Source: Algoriphagus sp. (GTDB lineage Bacteria > Bacteroidota > Bacteroidia > Cytophagales > Cyclobacteriaceae). From it: a stretch of 64,000 bases of DNA. Below the pieces are notes generated by a model that was not told where the DNA came from, did not search any database, and saw only the letters and a list, made by a program, of their open reading frames with translations. The position numbers and the translations under genes were made by a program. The stretch's first letter is position 1, and each line of letters starts with the position of its first letter. Positions 11,301-19,631 of the stretch are shown here, in pieces. The stretch covers positions 1-64,000 of the forward strand of contig NZ_JAQWXX010000099.1 in NCBI RefSeq assembly GCF_029254265.1, read 5' to 3'.

Positions 11301-11471
11301 TATAACCGATGGGGACAGCTGATCTACTCAGGTATTTCCGGCTGGGATGGTACTCTTGAAGGCAAGGATGTCCCTACTGGATCTTACTCATATTATATGA
11401 GTTATTCCTTTCCTTTGGAAGATAAACTCGAGGTAGTGGAAAAGAGGGGAACATTTACATTGATCAGATAA
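8352..11471 (+). CDS. T9SS-secreted IgGFc-binding/PKD/SprB-repeat surface protein
   Basis: A 1039-residue exported protein. A Sec signal peptide ends near VQAQ (residue 24). Next comes an IgGFc-binding-like N-terminal region (about 28-455, with SADGTVVLPIGALGKDYLV). A PKD domain follows (about 480-550, WDFGDGS...VSHTYTEPGEYEV), then an Ig-like stretch. Three SprB-type repeats span about 735-955, each with a CSG/CFG/CPG glycine start and a GGxxPY core. A type B T9SS sorting domain ends the protein (IYNRWGQLIYSG, GWDGTLEGKDVPTGSYSY, TFTLIR). It should cross the outer membrane through the type IX system and stay on the surface, probably as an adhesin or matrix component. Ligand unknown. Followed by a paralog 26 bp downstream. 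Confidence 0.9.
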   Translation: MRKFYRGSIVFLFLLFQVNLVQAQLSTVGEEFWVGFMDNNRIIPNAPDQAVIVISANENASGVIEYLGRTVNFSISQGQQFTHIVPSEEIDLLHRNSGVISNKGIYILSDGKISVYAFNERFRSADGTVVLPIGALGKDYLVTSHFETLTASVNYNGNINDESQLLIVATEDNTQIQITTSVGSLSGNQADVPSTITLNRGQSYQIKAKADLTGSRVRVVGDNANECKRIAVFGGNKWTSVGNCGAANDNLFQQAYPVNTWGTQFVHVALSGRTSGELVKVLASEDGTVVEVGGVNRGTIDAGEFLSLEFDINQTAKINTSKPASVTVFAKSQECNEITAPNYENGDPFMITYSPVEQLLKEIRFNALNLESIVSHYVNIVVKAGTENLTILDGTNQGALFNPVPGDPNYSYARISISQGVHQLTNREGFTAYVYGFGFLESYGFAVGAALDNLNFETQAAYEFEVDGENIACLNQTGDWTINPDNPDFTYFVWDFGDGSDPVVGMTVSHTYTEPGEYEVVVSASLSPDTCDQQEEVTFDVTVLESTAELIGQTSVCPDVEEMVYKLDEKVNVDSVFFEVEGGIIVERYQDSVLVNWGPANDNAKVIATPFSENGCPGESIFLDVVINRRIEAVIPTGETEICFDPAVSQFYEAPNSSSGRGYEWTVVGGQIISGGDQSVVEVSWDQPGIIGEVSYKTFSLIDQLCEGVSESLEVTVNDLFEVKLAQLSPIGCSGNASGEIELEINGGVGPFEITWSHDSNVKSQKAINLLSGTYSVQVIDQKGCTRVLDNLEVVEPLPLQLLAVTPTAASCFGKADGRVDLQIIGGTAPYQLDFNGINNFSDQLMISDIPQGNYDWEVIDSNGCKIPVSFEVTSPAALEVEVRLQKPACPGGSNGELFAFPSGGQAPYIYTWENQNASNNELTGVPKGNYNVSVLDGSGCVSLGEGIVTEEAPKMRMPTGFDPNEGVFQGVSNCEINFELFIYNRWGQLIYSGISGWDGTLEGKDVPTGSYSYYMSYSFPLEDKLEVVEKRGTFTLIR

Positions 11472-11497
11472 ATTTGGATTGAGGAGGTCGAAAGGAA

Positions 11498-14400
11498 ATG
11501 AAATTTAAGTCGCTGATTTTTAAAGTCCTGATTTTGTTACTCGTGTTATCGAGTACCGAAAATGGATTTGCTCAGCAAAATACAGTAGGAAGAGAGTTTT
11601 ACGTTGGATTTATGGATAATAACCGACGGAACACTCAGCCCGACAAAGCGATAATAATCATCACCGCTAATGAGAAGGCGGCTGGAATCATCTCAACTCC
11701 AAAGCAATCCATTCCTTTTTCACTCGAAGCAGGGCAACAATTAATAAAAGAATTTGATGGGAATGACGAAGGTCTAATCCACAGGGAGTCAGGACAAGTA
11801 AGCTATAGAAGATTAAGAATCACTTCTTCCGGTGACTTGGTTGTGCATGCTGTAAATGGACGTGAGTACAGTTCGGATGGTACGGTTGTACTCCCCGTCA
11901 CATCTTTGGGGAAGGAATATTTGGCGACGGCTCATTTTGACGTTTTTGGTCCTGGTCAGGACCCGGGAAGTAATGAGAACTTTGAAAGTACTTTGCTGGT
12001 CATGGCTATCGAAAATGATACTCAAATTGAAATTACTCCTTCTGCAGCTACAGTAAATACAATTCCAGCAGGGTCTACAATTCGTATTACATTAAATGAA
12101 GGCGAAAGCTATCAGGTAAAAGCGAATGGTGATTTGACGGGCTCTAGGGTAAAAGTTGTGAATTCGGATCAGACTGATTGTAAGGTTGTAGCGGTATTTG
12201 GAGGGAATAAAACCACGAGTGCCGGAACATGCGGAACCAGTGGAGATCATTTGTTTCAGCAGGCATATCCCTTAGAATCTTGGGGGAAATCTTTTATTCA
12301 TATCCCATTGGAAGGAAGGACTTCAGGAGAGATTGTGAAGGTTCTTGCTTCCCAAAATGGCACATCAGTTCGTGTCAATGGACAAACTGTTGGGACCTTA
12401 AATGCTGGAAAGTTTTTGAAGCTCGAATTTGGAAAGAATGAGGTTGCATTGATTGAAACTTCCAAGCCTTCCACTGTTGCAGTAATAGCCAAGAGTGCTG
12501 CATGTAATGAGTTTGGTGTCGCTCCATTAGGAGATCCTTCCATATTTACCCTCAGTCCAAATAATCAGCGATTAAAATCCATCACTTTTTCCGCTGGTAA
12601 ACTGATTGGGTCTTTTAACCAGGACATTGTTCATTACTTGGAGATTATTGTTCCAAAAGGAACCGGTGATCAAACCCTAGTCAATGGAATACCCGTGGGC
12701 TATGCATTTGCGGAGGTTCCGGGGGCTGATTTTGAGTTTGCGCGAGTTACTATAAATAAAGGGGTTAATTCTGTAAGCAATCCGGAAGGGTTTTTGGGAT
12801 ATGCCTATGGATCAGGCTCGATTGAATCCTATGCTTTTGCAATAGGATCAAGTTTGGAAAGTATTCAATATGAGACTGAAACTACCTATGATTTTGAGGT
12901 AGAAGGTGAAAAGATTGCCTGTCTCGATCAGGAGGGACTTTGGAAAATCATTCCTGATGATCCTAAATTTTCGATTTTTACCTGGGACTTTGGGGATAAT
13001 TCAGCAGCTCAGTCAGGTCAGGAAGTGGCTCATACATTTACATCCGAAGGAACTTTCGAAGTGACTGTCTTGGCTTCTTCAGGAGATGGAAGTTGTGGCA
13101 GTGAGCAAACATTTACTTTCGAAGTGAAAGTGGAAAAAGTGGAAGCTACTATTAATGGGCCCACTTCAGTTTGTCCCGATTCTGATGAATTTACTTATAC
13201 CCTTGAGGATAGAGCAAATTTCGAAACTGCCATTTGGACTGTTGATGGAGGTCAGGTTTTATCGGAAACTGATTCTACAATTACTATCAAATGGGGAGCA
13301 GCAAATCCTGCAGCAAAGGTTCAGGCGATTCCTGTTGCTCCTAATGGTTGTTATGGAGCTGTTTTGGAATTGGAAATTGAAATAACCGATAACATTCAGC
13401 CTGAAAAACCAGGAGGAATGCAGGGGATCTGTGGAGTACAAACTGATCCGCTTTCCTACAAAGTAAATTTCCCATCTGCGGGGAAAGTTTATACTTGGTC
13501 AGTATTTGGAGGGCAGTTAATTTCAGGGCAAGGAACAACCGAGGTTCTGGTCCTTTGGGATGTTTTGGAGCCTGATCGAAGAATCTTTTTTGAGGAAGCA
13601 AGTGCTTCGAATGCCACTTGTTTTGGAGTTTCAGAAGTTTTGGAAGTGGGAAGTTTTGACCCTGTAGCCCTAGCTATTGAAGAGAAGATAAATCCTTCTT
13701 GTTCAGGAGAATCAGACGGGTCCATTAAATTGAATATTACAAGGGGGTCAGGTGATTTTGAATTCAACTGGTCACATGATCCATTATTGAATGAAGCTGA
13801 AGCTTTTGGGCTTTCTGCCGGAATTTATGAAGTGGAGTTGACGGACCTTTCTGGATGTGGAATAGAGAAATTAACCATTGAAATAATCGATCCTCAGCCC
13901 ATTTCAATTGCTCTGGCATCGCTTACTTATCCTTACTGTTTTGGAGAATCATCAGGAGAGATTGCTTTGAATATTTCAGGGGGTACTGCGCCTTTTCTAG
14001 TTATTGGTCAGAATAGTACTTGGGAAAACGGTATTTTGACCATTACAGATTTGCCGGCAGGGGAGATTGAATTGGAAATTCAGGATTCAAGAGGTTGTAT
14101 TGCTTCCTTCAGTGAAATATTGATTTCTCCAGAGCCACTGGAACTCCGTTTTGTTCAGGAAAGTCCTGGTTGTCCAGGAGACTTGAGTGGGGCACTGACG
14201 GTAATTCCAAGTGGAGGCAATCCTCCCTATAATTTCCTTTGGGAAACAGGAGGATCATTTGCTACTCTTGAGCAACTTTCCTCAGGGAGTTATTCAGTAA
14301 TTGTGACTGATGCCAACGGATGTGAGATACAGGGTGAGGGGACAGTGACTAAGGCTGTTCCGCAGGTCAGAATGCCTACTGGGTTTATTCGGACCGATGG

Positions 14401-14620
14401 TAATTATATTCCGATATCTTCTTGTCCGATTACTTACAGGATGATGATTTACGATCGTTGGGGTCAACTGGTTCATTCCGGAAGCGAAGGTTGGGATGGG
14501 CTTTTTCAGGGCAAAGAAATGCTTCAAGGGGTTTATAGTTTCAAGCTGGAATATGAGTATAGCACAGATGAAGGGATTGTTCTAGACGATAAAATGGGTT
14601 CGTTCACCTTGATTCGGTAA
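11498..14620 (+). CDS. T9SS-secreted surface protein, tandem paralog
   Basis: A 1040-residue paralog of the preceding protein with the same domain order. A signal peptide ends near GFAQQ, then an IgGFc-binding-like region (SSDGTVVLPVTSLGKEYLA), PKD domain (WDFGDNS..VAHTFTSEGTFEV), Ig-like stretch, and three SprB-type repeats. A type B sorting domain closes it (IYDRWGQLVHSGSEGWDG, ending GSFTLIR). The 26-bp gap and same strand indicate one operon. The copies have clearly diverged throughout while the length is almost identical, so this is an old tandem duplication with both members kept under selection. The cysteine-rich SprB starts (CSG, CFG, CPG) are conserved in both. Confidence 0.9.
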   Translation: MKFKSLIFKVLILLLVLSSTENGFAQQNTVGREFYVGFMDNNRRNTQPDKAIIIITANEKAAGIISTPKQSIPFSLEAGQQLIKEFDGNDEGLIHRESGQVSYRRLRITSSGDLVVHAVNGREYSSDGTVVLPVTSLGKEYLATAHFDVFGPGQDPGSNENFESTLLVMAIENDTQIEITPSAATVNTIPAGSTIRITLNEGESYQVKANGDLTGSRVKVVNSDQTDCKVVAVFGGNKTTSAGTCGTSGDHLFQQAYPLESWGKSFIHIPLEGRTSGEIVKVLASQNGTSVRVNGQTVGTLNAGKFLKLEFGKNEVALIETSKPSTVAVIAKSAACNEFGVAPLGDPSIFTLSPNNQRLKSITFSAGKLIGSFNQDIVHYLEIIVPKGTGDQTLVNGIPVGYAFAEVPGADFEFARVTINKGVNSVSNPEGFLGYAYGSGSIESYAFAIGSSLESIQYETETTYDFEVEGEKIACLDQEGLWKIIPDDPKFSIFTWDFGDNSAAQSGQEVAHTFTSEGTFEVTVLASSGDGSCGSEQTFTFEVKVEKVEATINGPTSVCPDSDEFTYTLEDRANFETAIWTVDGGQVLSETDSTITIKWGAANPAAKVQAIPVAPNGCYGAVLELEIEITDNIQPEKPGGMQGICGVQTDPLSYKVNFPSAGKVYTWSVFGGQLISGQGTTEVLVLWDVLEPDRRIFFEEASASNATCFGVSEVLEVGSFDPVALAIEEKINPSCSGESDGSIKLNITRGSGDFEFNWSHDPLLNEAEAFGLSAGIYEVELTDLSGCGIEKLTIEIIDPQPISIALASLTYPYCFGESSGEIALNISGGTAPFLVIGQNSTWENGILTITDLPAGEIELEIQDSRGCIASFSEILISPEPLELRFVQESPGCPGDLSGALTVIPSGGNPPYNFLWETGGSFATLEQLSSGSYSVIVTDANGCEIQGEGTVTKAVPQVRMPTGFIRTDGNYIPISSCPITYRMMIYDRWGQLVHSGSEGWDGLFQGKEMLQGVYSFKLEYEYSTDEGIVLDDKMGSFTLIR

Positions 14621-14691
14621 TACTTCATCTAAAATAATTGGGCATCTAGCTGCTTTTTGGATAGATTTACCGACGAAAATTTTTAAAAATT

Positions 14692-15699
14692 ATGAATAAA
14701 ATATTAATCACCGGTGGCGCCGGTTACATTGGTTCCCATACAGCAGTTGAATTGGTAAAAGCAGGATTGGAACCAATCATTTTGGATGATCTTTCTAATT
14801 CAAATGAAAAAGTACTGGATCGCTTAGAGGAGATTTTAGGTAAGAAATTGACTTTTTACAAGGGCGACTGCAATGACAGATCGGTTTTGGATCAAATCGG
14901 CAAGGATCATAAGATCAGTGGTGTGATTCACTTTGCAGCATTCAAAGCAGTAGGAGAGAGTACAGAGCAGCCTCTGAAATACTATAGCAATAACTTAGGT
15001 TCGCTACTGGTTCTTCTGGATTTTATGAAAGAAAATAGTATTTCATATTTAGTCTTTTCTTCCTCCTGCACTGTTTATGGTCAGCCGGATGTGCTACCTG
15101 TAACTGAATCAACCCCAAGAAAAGATGCGGAAAGTCCCTATGGAAATACCAAAAAGATTTGCGAAGACATTCTTGTGGATTATGTGAAAAGTAAGGCTGG
15201 AATTCGAGTTATCGCTCTGCGTTATTTCAATCCTGTTGGAGCACATCCAAGCGCAAAAATAGGAGAGTTGCCAATAGGAAAACCAAATAATCTGGTTCCG
15301 TTTATCACCCAAACTGCTGCGGGAATTCGTGAGAAACTTACTGTTTTTGGGGATGACTATGATACCCCGGATGGTTCTTGTGTCAGAGACTTTATCCATG
15401 TGATGGATTTGGCGGATGCTCATGTGAAGGCATTCACTTATTTGAATGATAAGCCTTCAGACTTTTATGACGTCTTCAATGTTGGTACGGGGAACGGAAA
15501 TACGGTTTTGGAAGTGATCCATACGTTTGAAAAAGTAAATGATCTCAAATTGAACTATGAAATCGGCCCAAGACGAGCTGGGGATGTGGTTAAAATCTGG
15601 GCGGATACTAAAAAAATCAATTCAGTTTTAGGCTGGAAACCTTCTAAGACATTGGAAGATTCCATGCGTGACAGCTGGAATTGGCAAAAGGGATTATAA
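14692..15699 (+). CDS. galE: UDP-glucose 4-epimerase
   Basis: A 335-residue extended SDR that interconverts UDP-glucose and UDP-galactose (or the N-acetyl forms) using bound NAD. Motifs: GGAGYIGSH (residues 7-15), DDLSNS, HFAAFKAVGES, FSSSCTVYG with the active-site serine or threonine region, YGNTKK (the YxxxK pair), and LRYFNPVGAHPS. The length matches GalE. It sits 71 bp downstream of the two surface-protein genes, so it may supply sugars for surface glycans, but no promoter or terminator decides whether it is co-transcribed. Confidence 0.93.
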   Translation: MNKILITGGAGYIGSHTAVELVKAGLEPIILDDLSNSNEKVLDRLEEILGKKLTFYKGDCNDRSVLDQIGKDHKISGVIHFAAFKAVGESTEQPLKYYSNNLGSLLVLLDFMKENSISYLVFSSSCTVYGQPDVLPVTESTPRKDAESPYGNTKKICEDILVDYVKSKAGIRVIALRYFNPVGAHPSAKIGELPIGKPNNLVPFITQTAAGIREKLTVFGDDYDTPDGSCVRDFIHVMDLADAHVKAFTYLNDKPSDFYDVFNVGTGNGNTVLEVIHTFEKVNDLKLNYEIGPRRAGDVVKIWADTKKINSVLGWKPSKTLEDSMRDSWNWQKGL

Positions 15700-15929
15700 T
15701 TTTTATGTATACCCGCAATGATGCCAGTTTCCAAATTTTCTTTGCTTAGCTAGCCTAGTGTCGGGTATCGGATGACCGATGAGCTTAAAATTCAGGCCTT
15801 ACCTAATTTTAAGGGTTCTACCCTGACTTTAATGAAAAAGCCAAATGGGTTTTAGACTAAAACTCTAAAGTATATAGAGGGAATAGCTATTTTACTAAAG
15901 CGAAGTTTTGCGTTCCGAGCTCATATAGC

Positions 15930-16300
15930 CAACTTCTAAAAGTTTATCTTTGTCACTTTTTGACGGCCAAAAAGTAACCAAAAAACCCCGAGCCTCAGTC
16001 TTTTCTTTCCGCTGGCAGCGTTTTCCTTGATTTAAAATGAGGTGAAAGCGGAATTTTGTGCTGTCTTGCGCACCTAAAAATGACCCCCTCCCAAAACCTG
16101 GCCCAAGTCTAAAAATGCCTAAGGGGCATTTTTTTTCACGACTTGTCCTCTCGTACCTCGGGAGCTAAGTCATTTTCTTAACGGCTTGCAAACCAGCCCA
16201 AAACCGAAAATCCAGAAAGGCTCAGCCATCCGGACACAACCCTCCGTTGATGGTTATCATAAAAAAATAATTTTTCAATACCATTAAATTCATGGTACAA
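15930..16300. repeat. Interspersed non-coding element related to the 1-kb island
   Basis: Starts with a TATCTTTG box and the hairpin CTTTTTG-acgg-CCAAAAAG followed by CCAAAAAACCCCGAG, recalling the CTTTTGG..CCAAAAG..CCAAAAATCCAAG string near 960-1000. It ends with TACCAT-taaattc-ATGGTA (16279-16297), whose core TAAATTCATGG recurs at 1564-1574. The sharing of two modules between the two gene-free islands suggests a dispersed element family. No ORF. Confidence 0.55.
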
Positions 16301-16390
16301 CCATTTTAAGTAGTGTATTTTACTTTAATGTTATTAAAAAGGAAAGATAAAGACATAGTGTTTTATCAATCGATTTTACGCACATGCAGA

Positions 16391-16425
16391 AGGCTGTTTC
16401 AATATTGAGACAGCCTTTCTTTTTG
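16391..16425 (+). terminator. Orphan rho-independent terminator
   Basis: AGGCTGTTTCAATATTGAGACAGCCT forms a near-perfect stem with a very small loop, followed by TTCTTTTTG on the plus strand. No gene ends within 690 bp upstream, so it ends either a long galE transcript or an unrecognised small RNA. Confidence 0.55.
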
Positions 16426-16504
16426 ATATTGTCTTTCTTAGAGAGCGAATAGTGTCAAGAGAATTCCGCGGAGATTTATTCCTGGTTGAATATCATCTCA
16501 GTGA

Positions 16505-16548
16505 ATGTCTAAAAACCTTTGTGTCTTTGTGTCCTCGTGGCTCTAAAA
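16505..16548. repeat. Dispersed cctttgtgtctttgtgtcctcgtgg word
   Basis: The string CTTTGTGTCTTTGTGTCC followed by tcgtggct is a word I recognise as scattered through intergenic DNA of many Bacteroidota. Its function is not known to me. It is seen once in this window. Confidence 0.4.
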
Positions 16549-16587
16549 ATGAATGTTCTTCCATTAATTTGTCTGGAATGGCTGAAA

Positions 16588-16619
16588 AACAAAAAAGCCT
16601 TAGATTTCTCTAAGGCTTT
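16588..16619 (-). terminator. Terminator of tRNA-Asp
   Basis: On the minus strand GCCTTAGA-gaaa-TCTAAGGC is followed by TTTTTTG. It begins a few bases after the tRNA 3' end, with a GNRA-like tetraloop. Confidence 0.8.
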
Positions 16620-16622
16620 AAG

Positions 16623-16696
16623 CGGAATGGACGGGACTCGAACCCGCGACCTCCTGCGTGACAGGCAGGCATTCTAACCAGCTGAACTACCACTCC
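16623..16696 (-). tRNA. tRNA-Asp (GTC anticodon)
   Basis: A 74-nt cloverleaf. The acceptor stem GGAGTGG pairs with CCATTCC (one G-U), with discriminator G. The D arm is GTTC..GAAT, the anticodon stem CCTGC/GCAGG holds loop CTGTCAC (anticodon GTC), and the T arm contains GGTTCGAGTCC. CCA is not encoded. A promoter is not obvious. A fragment of a related tRNA 5' half lies immediately upstream. Confidence 0.95.
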
Positions 16697-16717
16697 ATTT
16701 TCTTTTAGTAGTAAAGG

Positions 16718-16766
16718 CAGGCTCCCGATAGCTATCGGGACTAACCAGCTGAACTACCAATTCAAT
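16718..16766 (-). pseudogene. Fragment of tRNA-Asp 5' half carrying an inserted palindrome
   Basis: On the plus strand AGGCAGGC and CTAACCAGCTGAACTACCA repeat the tRNA-Asp sequence (16664-16671 and 16674-16692). Between them the fragment has the perfect 18-bp palindrome TCCCGATAGCTATCGGGA, and there is no T arm or acceptor 3' strand. It cannot fold into a tRNA. The palindrome core also occurs near 22530 and 25045. Confidence 0.7.
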
Positions 16767-16976
16767 ATTTTAAAGGTTTTACCCTGTTTTGATCTTTTCT
16801 GATGTCCTTCTCGTTTGAAGTGATGCAAAGGTAGGTATTTCGTTATTTCCCGCAAGACATTGCTCTAATATTTTTTGGTAAGAATAGGTATCTAATTCTT
16901 ATTCAGGGAAATAATTTTTTATGCAGGGAATCAGCCCCCATTTCCATGGAAGGGTTTTTCTCAAAGGGATAATGCT

Positions 16977-16984
16977 TATCTTTG
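16977..16984 (+). promoter_or_regulatory. accA -7 box TATCTTTG
   Basis: Perfect TAnnTTTG match 22 bp before the accA ATG. The in-frame TTG at 16982 lies inside this box, so it cannot be the translation start. A matching -33 TTTG is not seen. Confidence 0.55.
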
Positions 16985-17005
16985 TATCTTTCAAAAATCA
17001 CCGAT

Positions 17006-17953
17006 ATGGTATTAGAATTCGAAAAACCTATAGCCGATTTAGAGCAAAAACTTCTAGAAATGAAGGATTTGGCCAAAGGGCGAAACATTGATTTAAGTTC
17101 AGATATTGACTCCCTAGAAGAAAAAATATTAGCCTTGAAGAAAGAAACTTTTCAAAATCTCACTAGATGGCAGCGTGTTCAGCTTTCTCGTCATGCCGAC
17201 CGCCCTTATGCCTTGGATTACATCTATGAGATCACTAATGATTTTGTAGAGCTTCACGGCGATAGAAATGTTAAAGACGATAAAGCCATGATTGGTGGTC
17301 TGGGCGACATTGATGGAAGATCAGTGATGTTTATTGGTCAGCAAAAAGGAAGAAATACCAAGCAGCGGCAAGAGCGCAACTTCGGTATGGCTAACCCTGA
17401 AGGTTATCGTAAAGCCCTTCGATTGATGAAAATGGCTGAGAAATTTGGTAAGCCAATAATCACTCTGATCGATACTCCGGGTGCTTTTCCTGGATTAGAA
17501 GCCGAGGAAAGAGGACAGGGCGAAGCGATTGCAAGAAATCTCAAGGAGATGTTTATGCTGAAGGTGCCTGTAATCTGCATTATTATTGGAGAAGGAGCAT
17601 CAGGTGGTGCCTTGGGTATAGCAATTGGAGATAGAGTATTTATGTTAGAAAACACATGGTATTCTGTGATTTCTCCGGAGTCTTGTTCTTCTATTCTTTG
17701 GAGATCTTGGGATTACAAAGAACAGGCAGCTGAAGCTTTGAAGTTGACTGCTAAGGATATGAAAGGGAATGGTTTGATAGATGATATCATTCCGGAACCA
17801 CTTGGAGGAGCTCATCGAAATATGAAGTGGATGGCAAACACCATGAAGGAGGCAATTATCCAGTCCCTAAAAGAATTGGATAAGGTCAAACCAGAAAAGC
17901 GAATCGAACAAAGAATAGATAAATTCTGCGCCATGGGCGTAGTTGTTGAATAA
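17006..17953 (+). CDS. accA: Acetyl-CoA carboxylase carboxyltransferase subunit alpha
   Basis: A 315-residue cytosolic subunit that, with AccD, moves the carboxyl group from biotin to acetyl-CoA to give malonyl-CoA for fatty-acid synthesis. It is recognisable throughout, from the N-terminal [13 protein letters not shown] helix through LHGDRN, the TPGAFPG loop, [17 protein letters not shown] (oxyanion-hole glycines), [18 protein letters not shown] to a final lysine/arginine-rich helix. The length matches the family (about 317). The ATG at 17006 is chosen over an upstream TTG in the promoter box. It ends in a strong terminator, so it is monocistronic. Confidence 0.97.
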   Translation: MVLEFEKPIADLEQKLLEMKDLAKGRNIDLSSDIDSLEEKILALKKETFQNLTRWQRVQLSRHADRPYALDYIYEITNDFVELHGDRNVKDDKAMIGGLGDIDGRSVMFIGQQKGRNTKQRQERNFGMANPEGYRKALRLMKMAEKFGKPIITLIDTPGAFPGLEAEERGQGEAIARNLKEMFMLKVPVICIIIGEGASGGALGIAIGDRVFMLENTWYSVISPESCSSILWRSWDYKEQAAEALKLTAKDMKGNGLIDDIIPEPLGGAHRNMKWMANTMKEAIIQSLKELDKVKPEKRIEQRIDKFCAMGVVVE

Positions 17954-17960
17954 ATTTAAA

Positions 17961-17993
17961 CCCGGACTTAATTAAGTCCGGGATTTTTCTTTT
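17961..17993 (+). terminator. accA terminator
   Basis: CCCGGACTTA-ATTAAGTCCGGG is a near-perfect stem followed by ATTTTTCTTTT. It separates accA from the metallo-hydrolase gene that starts about 6 bp later. Confidence 0.85.
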
Positions 17994-17998
17994 AGCCT

Positions 17999-18838
17999 AT
18001 GGAATTACATGTAGTCAATACCGGATTTTTCAAATTGGATGGAGGTGCCATGTTTGGGGTAGTCCCAAAATCACTTTGGTCCAGAACAAATCCAGCAGAT
18101 GAAAATAACCTTTGTACCTGGGCGATGCGGTCTCTGCTAGTCGTGGATGGAGATCGGGTCGTATTGATTGACAATGGGATTGGAGACAAGCAGGATGCGA
18201 AATTCTTCTCCCATTATTACCTACACGGAGATGATTCCTTGGATAAAAGCCTTCGAAAGATTGGAGTAAGTCCTACAATGATTACTGATAACTTCCTTAC
18301 CCACTTGCATTTTGACCACTGTGGAGGAGGAGTAAAGTATGGTTCTCATGGGCAATTTGAACTTACATTCCCAAGAGCCACTTACTGGAGTAATCAGGAT
18401 CACTGGCAATGGGCAACTATTCCTAATCCACGCGAGAAGGCCTCTTTTCTGAGCGAAAACATACTCCCAATGCAGGAAATCGGTCAATTGGAGTTTCTTG
18501 ACTTGGATTCAAAGACTTTCCTTCCTGGATTCGATTACATCACAGTAGATGGTCACACCGATAAGCAGATGCTTCCAAAGATTCAATACAAAGGTAAAAC
18601 CCTTGTATTCATGGCTGATTTACTTCCATCAGTTGGTCATATTCCATTGGCTTATGTGATGGGCTATGATACTAGGCCATTGTTGACTATGGATGAGAAA
18701 GCAAAATTCCTAGAAGAAGCTGCAAGGGAAGAATACATATTATTCTTGGAGCACGACGGGGTAAATGAGTGCTGCACGGTAAAGATGACAGATAGAGGAG
18801 TAAGATTAGATCAAACGTTCAGACTAGATGAAATCTAA
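17999..18838 (+). CDS. Metallo-beta-lactamase-fold hydrolase
   Basis: A 279-residue MBL-fold enzyme. The zinc motif HLHFDHCGGG (HxHxDH, about residues 102-111) is intact. DGHTDKQM supplies a later metal histidine, MADLLPS an aspartate, and EHDG a late histidine. The layout resembles the AHL-lactonase/N-acyl-phosphatidylethanolamine branch, but the substrate cannot be read from sequence. No signal peptide, so cytosolic. It starts just after the accA terminator and overlaps the patatin gene by 11 bp, leading a three-gene lipid-oriented operon. Confidence 0.85.
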   Translation: MELHVVNTGFFKLDGGAMFGVVPKSLWSRTNPADENNLCTWAMRSLLVVDGDRVVLIDNGIGDKQDAKFFSHYYLHGDDSLDKSLRKIGVSPTMITDNFLTHLHFDHCGGGVKYGSHGQFELTFPRATYWSNQDHWQWATIPNPREKASFLSENILPMQEIGQLEFLDLDSKTFLPGFDYITVDGHTDKQMLPKIQYKGKTLVFMADLLPSVGHIPLAYVMGYDTRPLLTMDEKAKFLEEAAREEYILFLEHDGVNECCTVKMTDRGVRLDQTFRLDEI

Positions 18839-19631
18839 GTTGAAAATAGGAATCGCATTATCAGGTGGAGGAGTTCGTGGAATTTCTCACCTGGGAGTTC
18901 TGAAAGCTCTTGTAGAGGTTGGGATAACTCCAACAAAGATCTCCGGAACTTCCGCAGGTGCTATTGTAGGCGCAATGTTTTGCCAAGGATATTCTCCAGA
19001 GGAGATTTTGAAAATTATCGTGGAGACGAATTACTTCAAGTTTATGCGACCTGCAATTTCCCTGACAGGAATTTTGAAAATGGACGCCATGGAAAGTCTC
19101 TTTAAAATTTACCTGAACCATAATGATTTTGCGAAGCTGAAAACTCCACTCACAGTAGCTGCAACAGATATTAAAAGGGGTAAAGTGAAATATTTTTCAG
19201 AAGGAGATCTCATCAAACCTGTAATGGCATCTTCCTGCATTCCCGGAATGTTTGACCCAATAGTAATAGGTAATAGGTATTTCGTTGATGGTGGTGTCTT
19301 GAATAATTTGCCTGTTGAGCCACTAGAAGGGTTTTGTGATTATGTAATAGGCGTTAATTGCAACCAACTTCCTGAACAAAGCAATATCAAGAACATGAAA
19401 AATCTGATCGAGCGATCAGTGATTATGGCGATGAATTACAATGTCTATAGCCGCAAGGATAAGTGCGATTACTTTATTGAGGCGCCAGGATTGGGAAAAT
19501 ACGGTGTGTTTGATATCAAAAAGGCACCGGAACTCTTTCAAGCAGGGTACGACGAAACTATGAAAATGATTGAGGAAAATCCGGAATTATTGGATTTAGG
19601 TACTAAGAAGGAAAAAGCAGAAAAGGTATGA
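18828..19631 (+). CDS. Patatin-like phospholipase
   Basis: A 267-residue serine lipid hydrolase of the RssA/patatin class. GGGVRGISHLGVL forms the oxyanion loop, GTSAGAIVG (about residues 41-49) holds the nucleophile serine, and DGGVLNNLPVEPL gives the catalytic aspartate. No signal peptide or membrane helix, so it probably acts on the inner face of the membrane or on soluble acyl lipids. Overlaps the upstream metallo-hydrolase by 11 bp and the downstream acyltransferase by 4 bp, indicating translational coupling; together they suggest phospholipid turnover and re-acylation. Confidence 0.92.
   Translation: MKSKLKIGIALSGGGVRGISHLGVLKALVEVGITPTKISGTSAGAIVGAMFCQGYSPEEILKIIVETNYFKFMRPAISLTGILKMDAMESLFKIYLNHNDFAKLKTPLTVAATDIKRGKVKYFSEGDLIKPVMASSCIPGMFDPIVIGNRYFVDGGVLNNLPVEPLEGFCDYVIGVNCNQLPEQSNIKNMKNLIERSVIMAMNYNVYSRKDKCDYFIEAPGLGKYGVFDIKKAPELFQAGYDETMKMIEENPELLDLGTKKEKAEKV

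Larger units (their letters stand above)
15700..17005. other. Second gene-poor repeat island (contains tRNA-Asp)
   Basis: No protein gene is seen. It holds an intergenic repeat with a CTTTTTG/CCAAAAAG hairpin, an orphan terminator, a dispersed ctttgtgtc word, tRNA-Asp with its own terminator, a tRNA fragment with an inserted palindrome, and the accA promoter. Confidence 0.7.
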
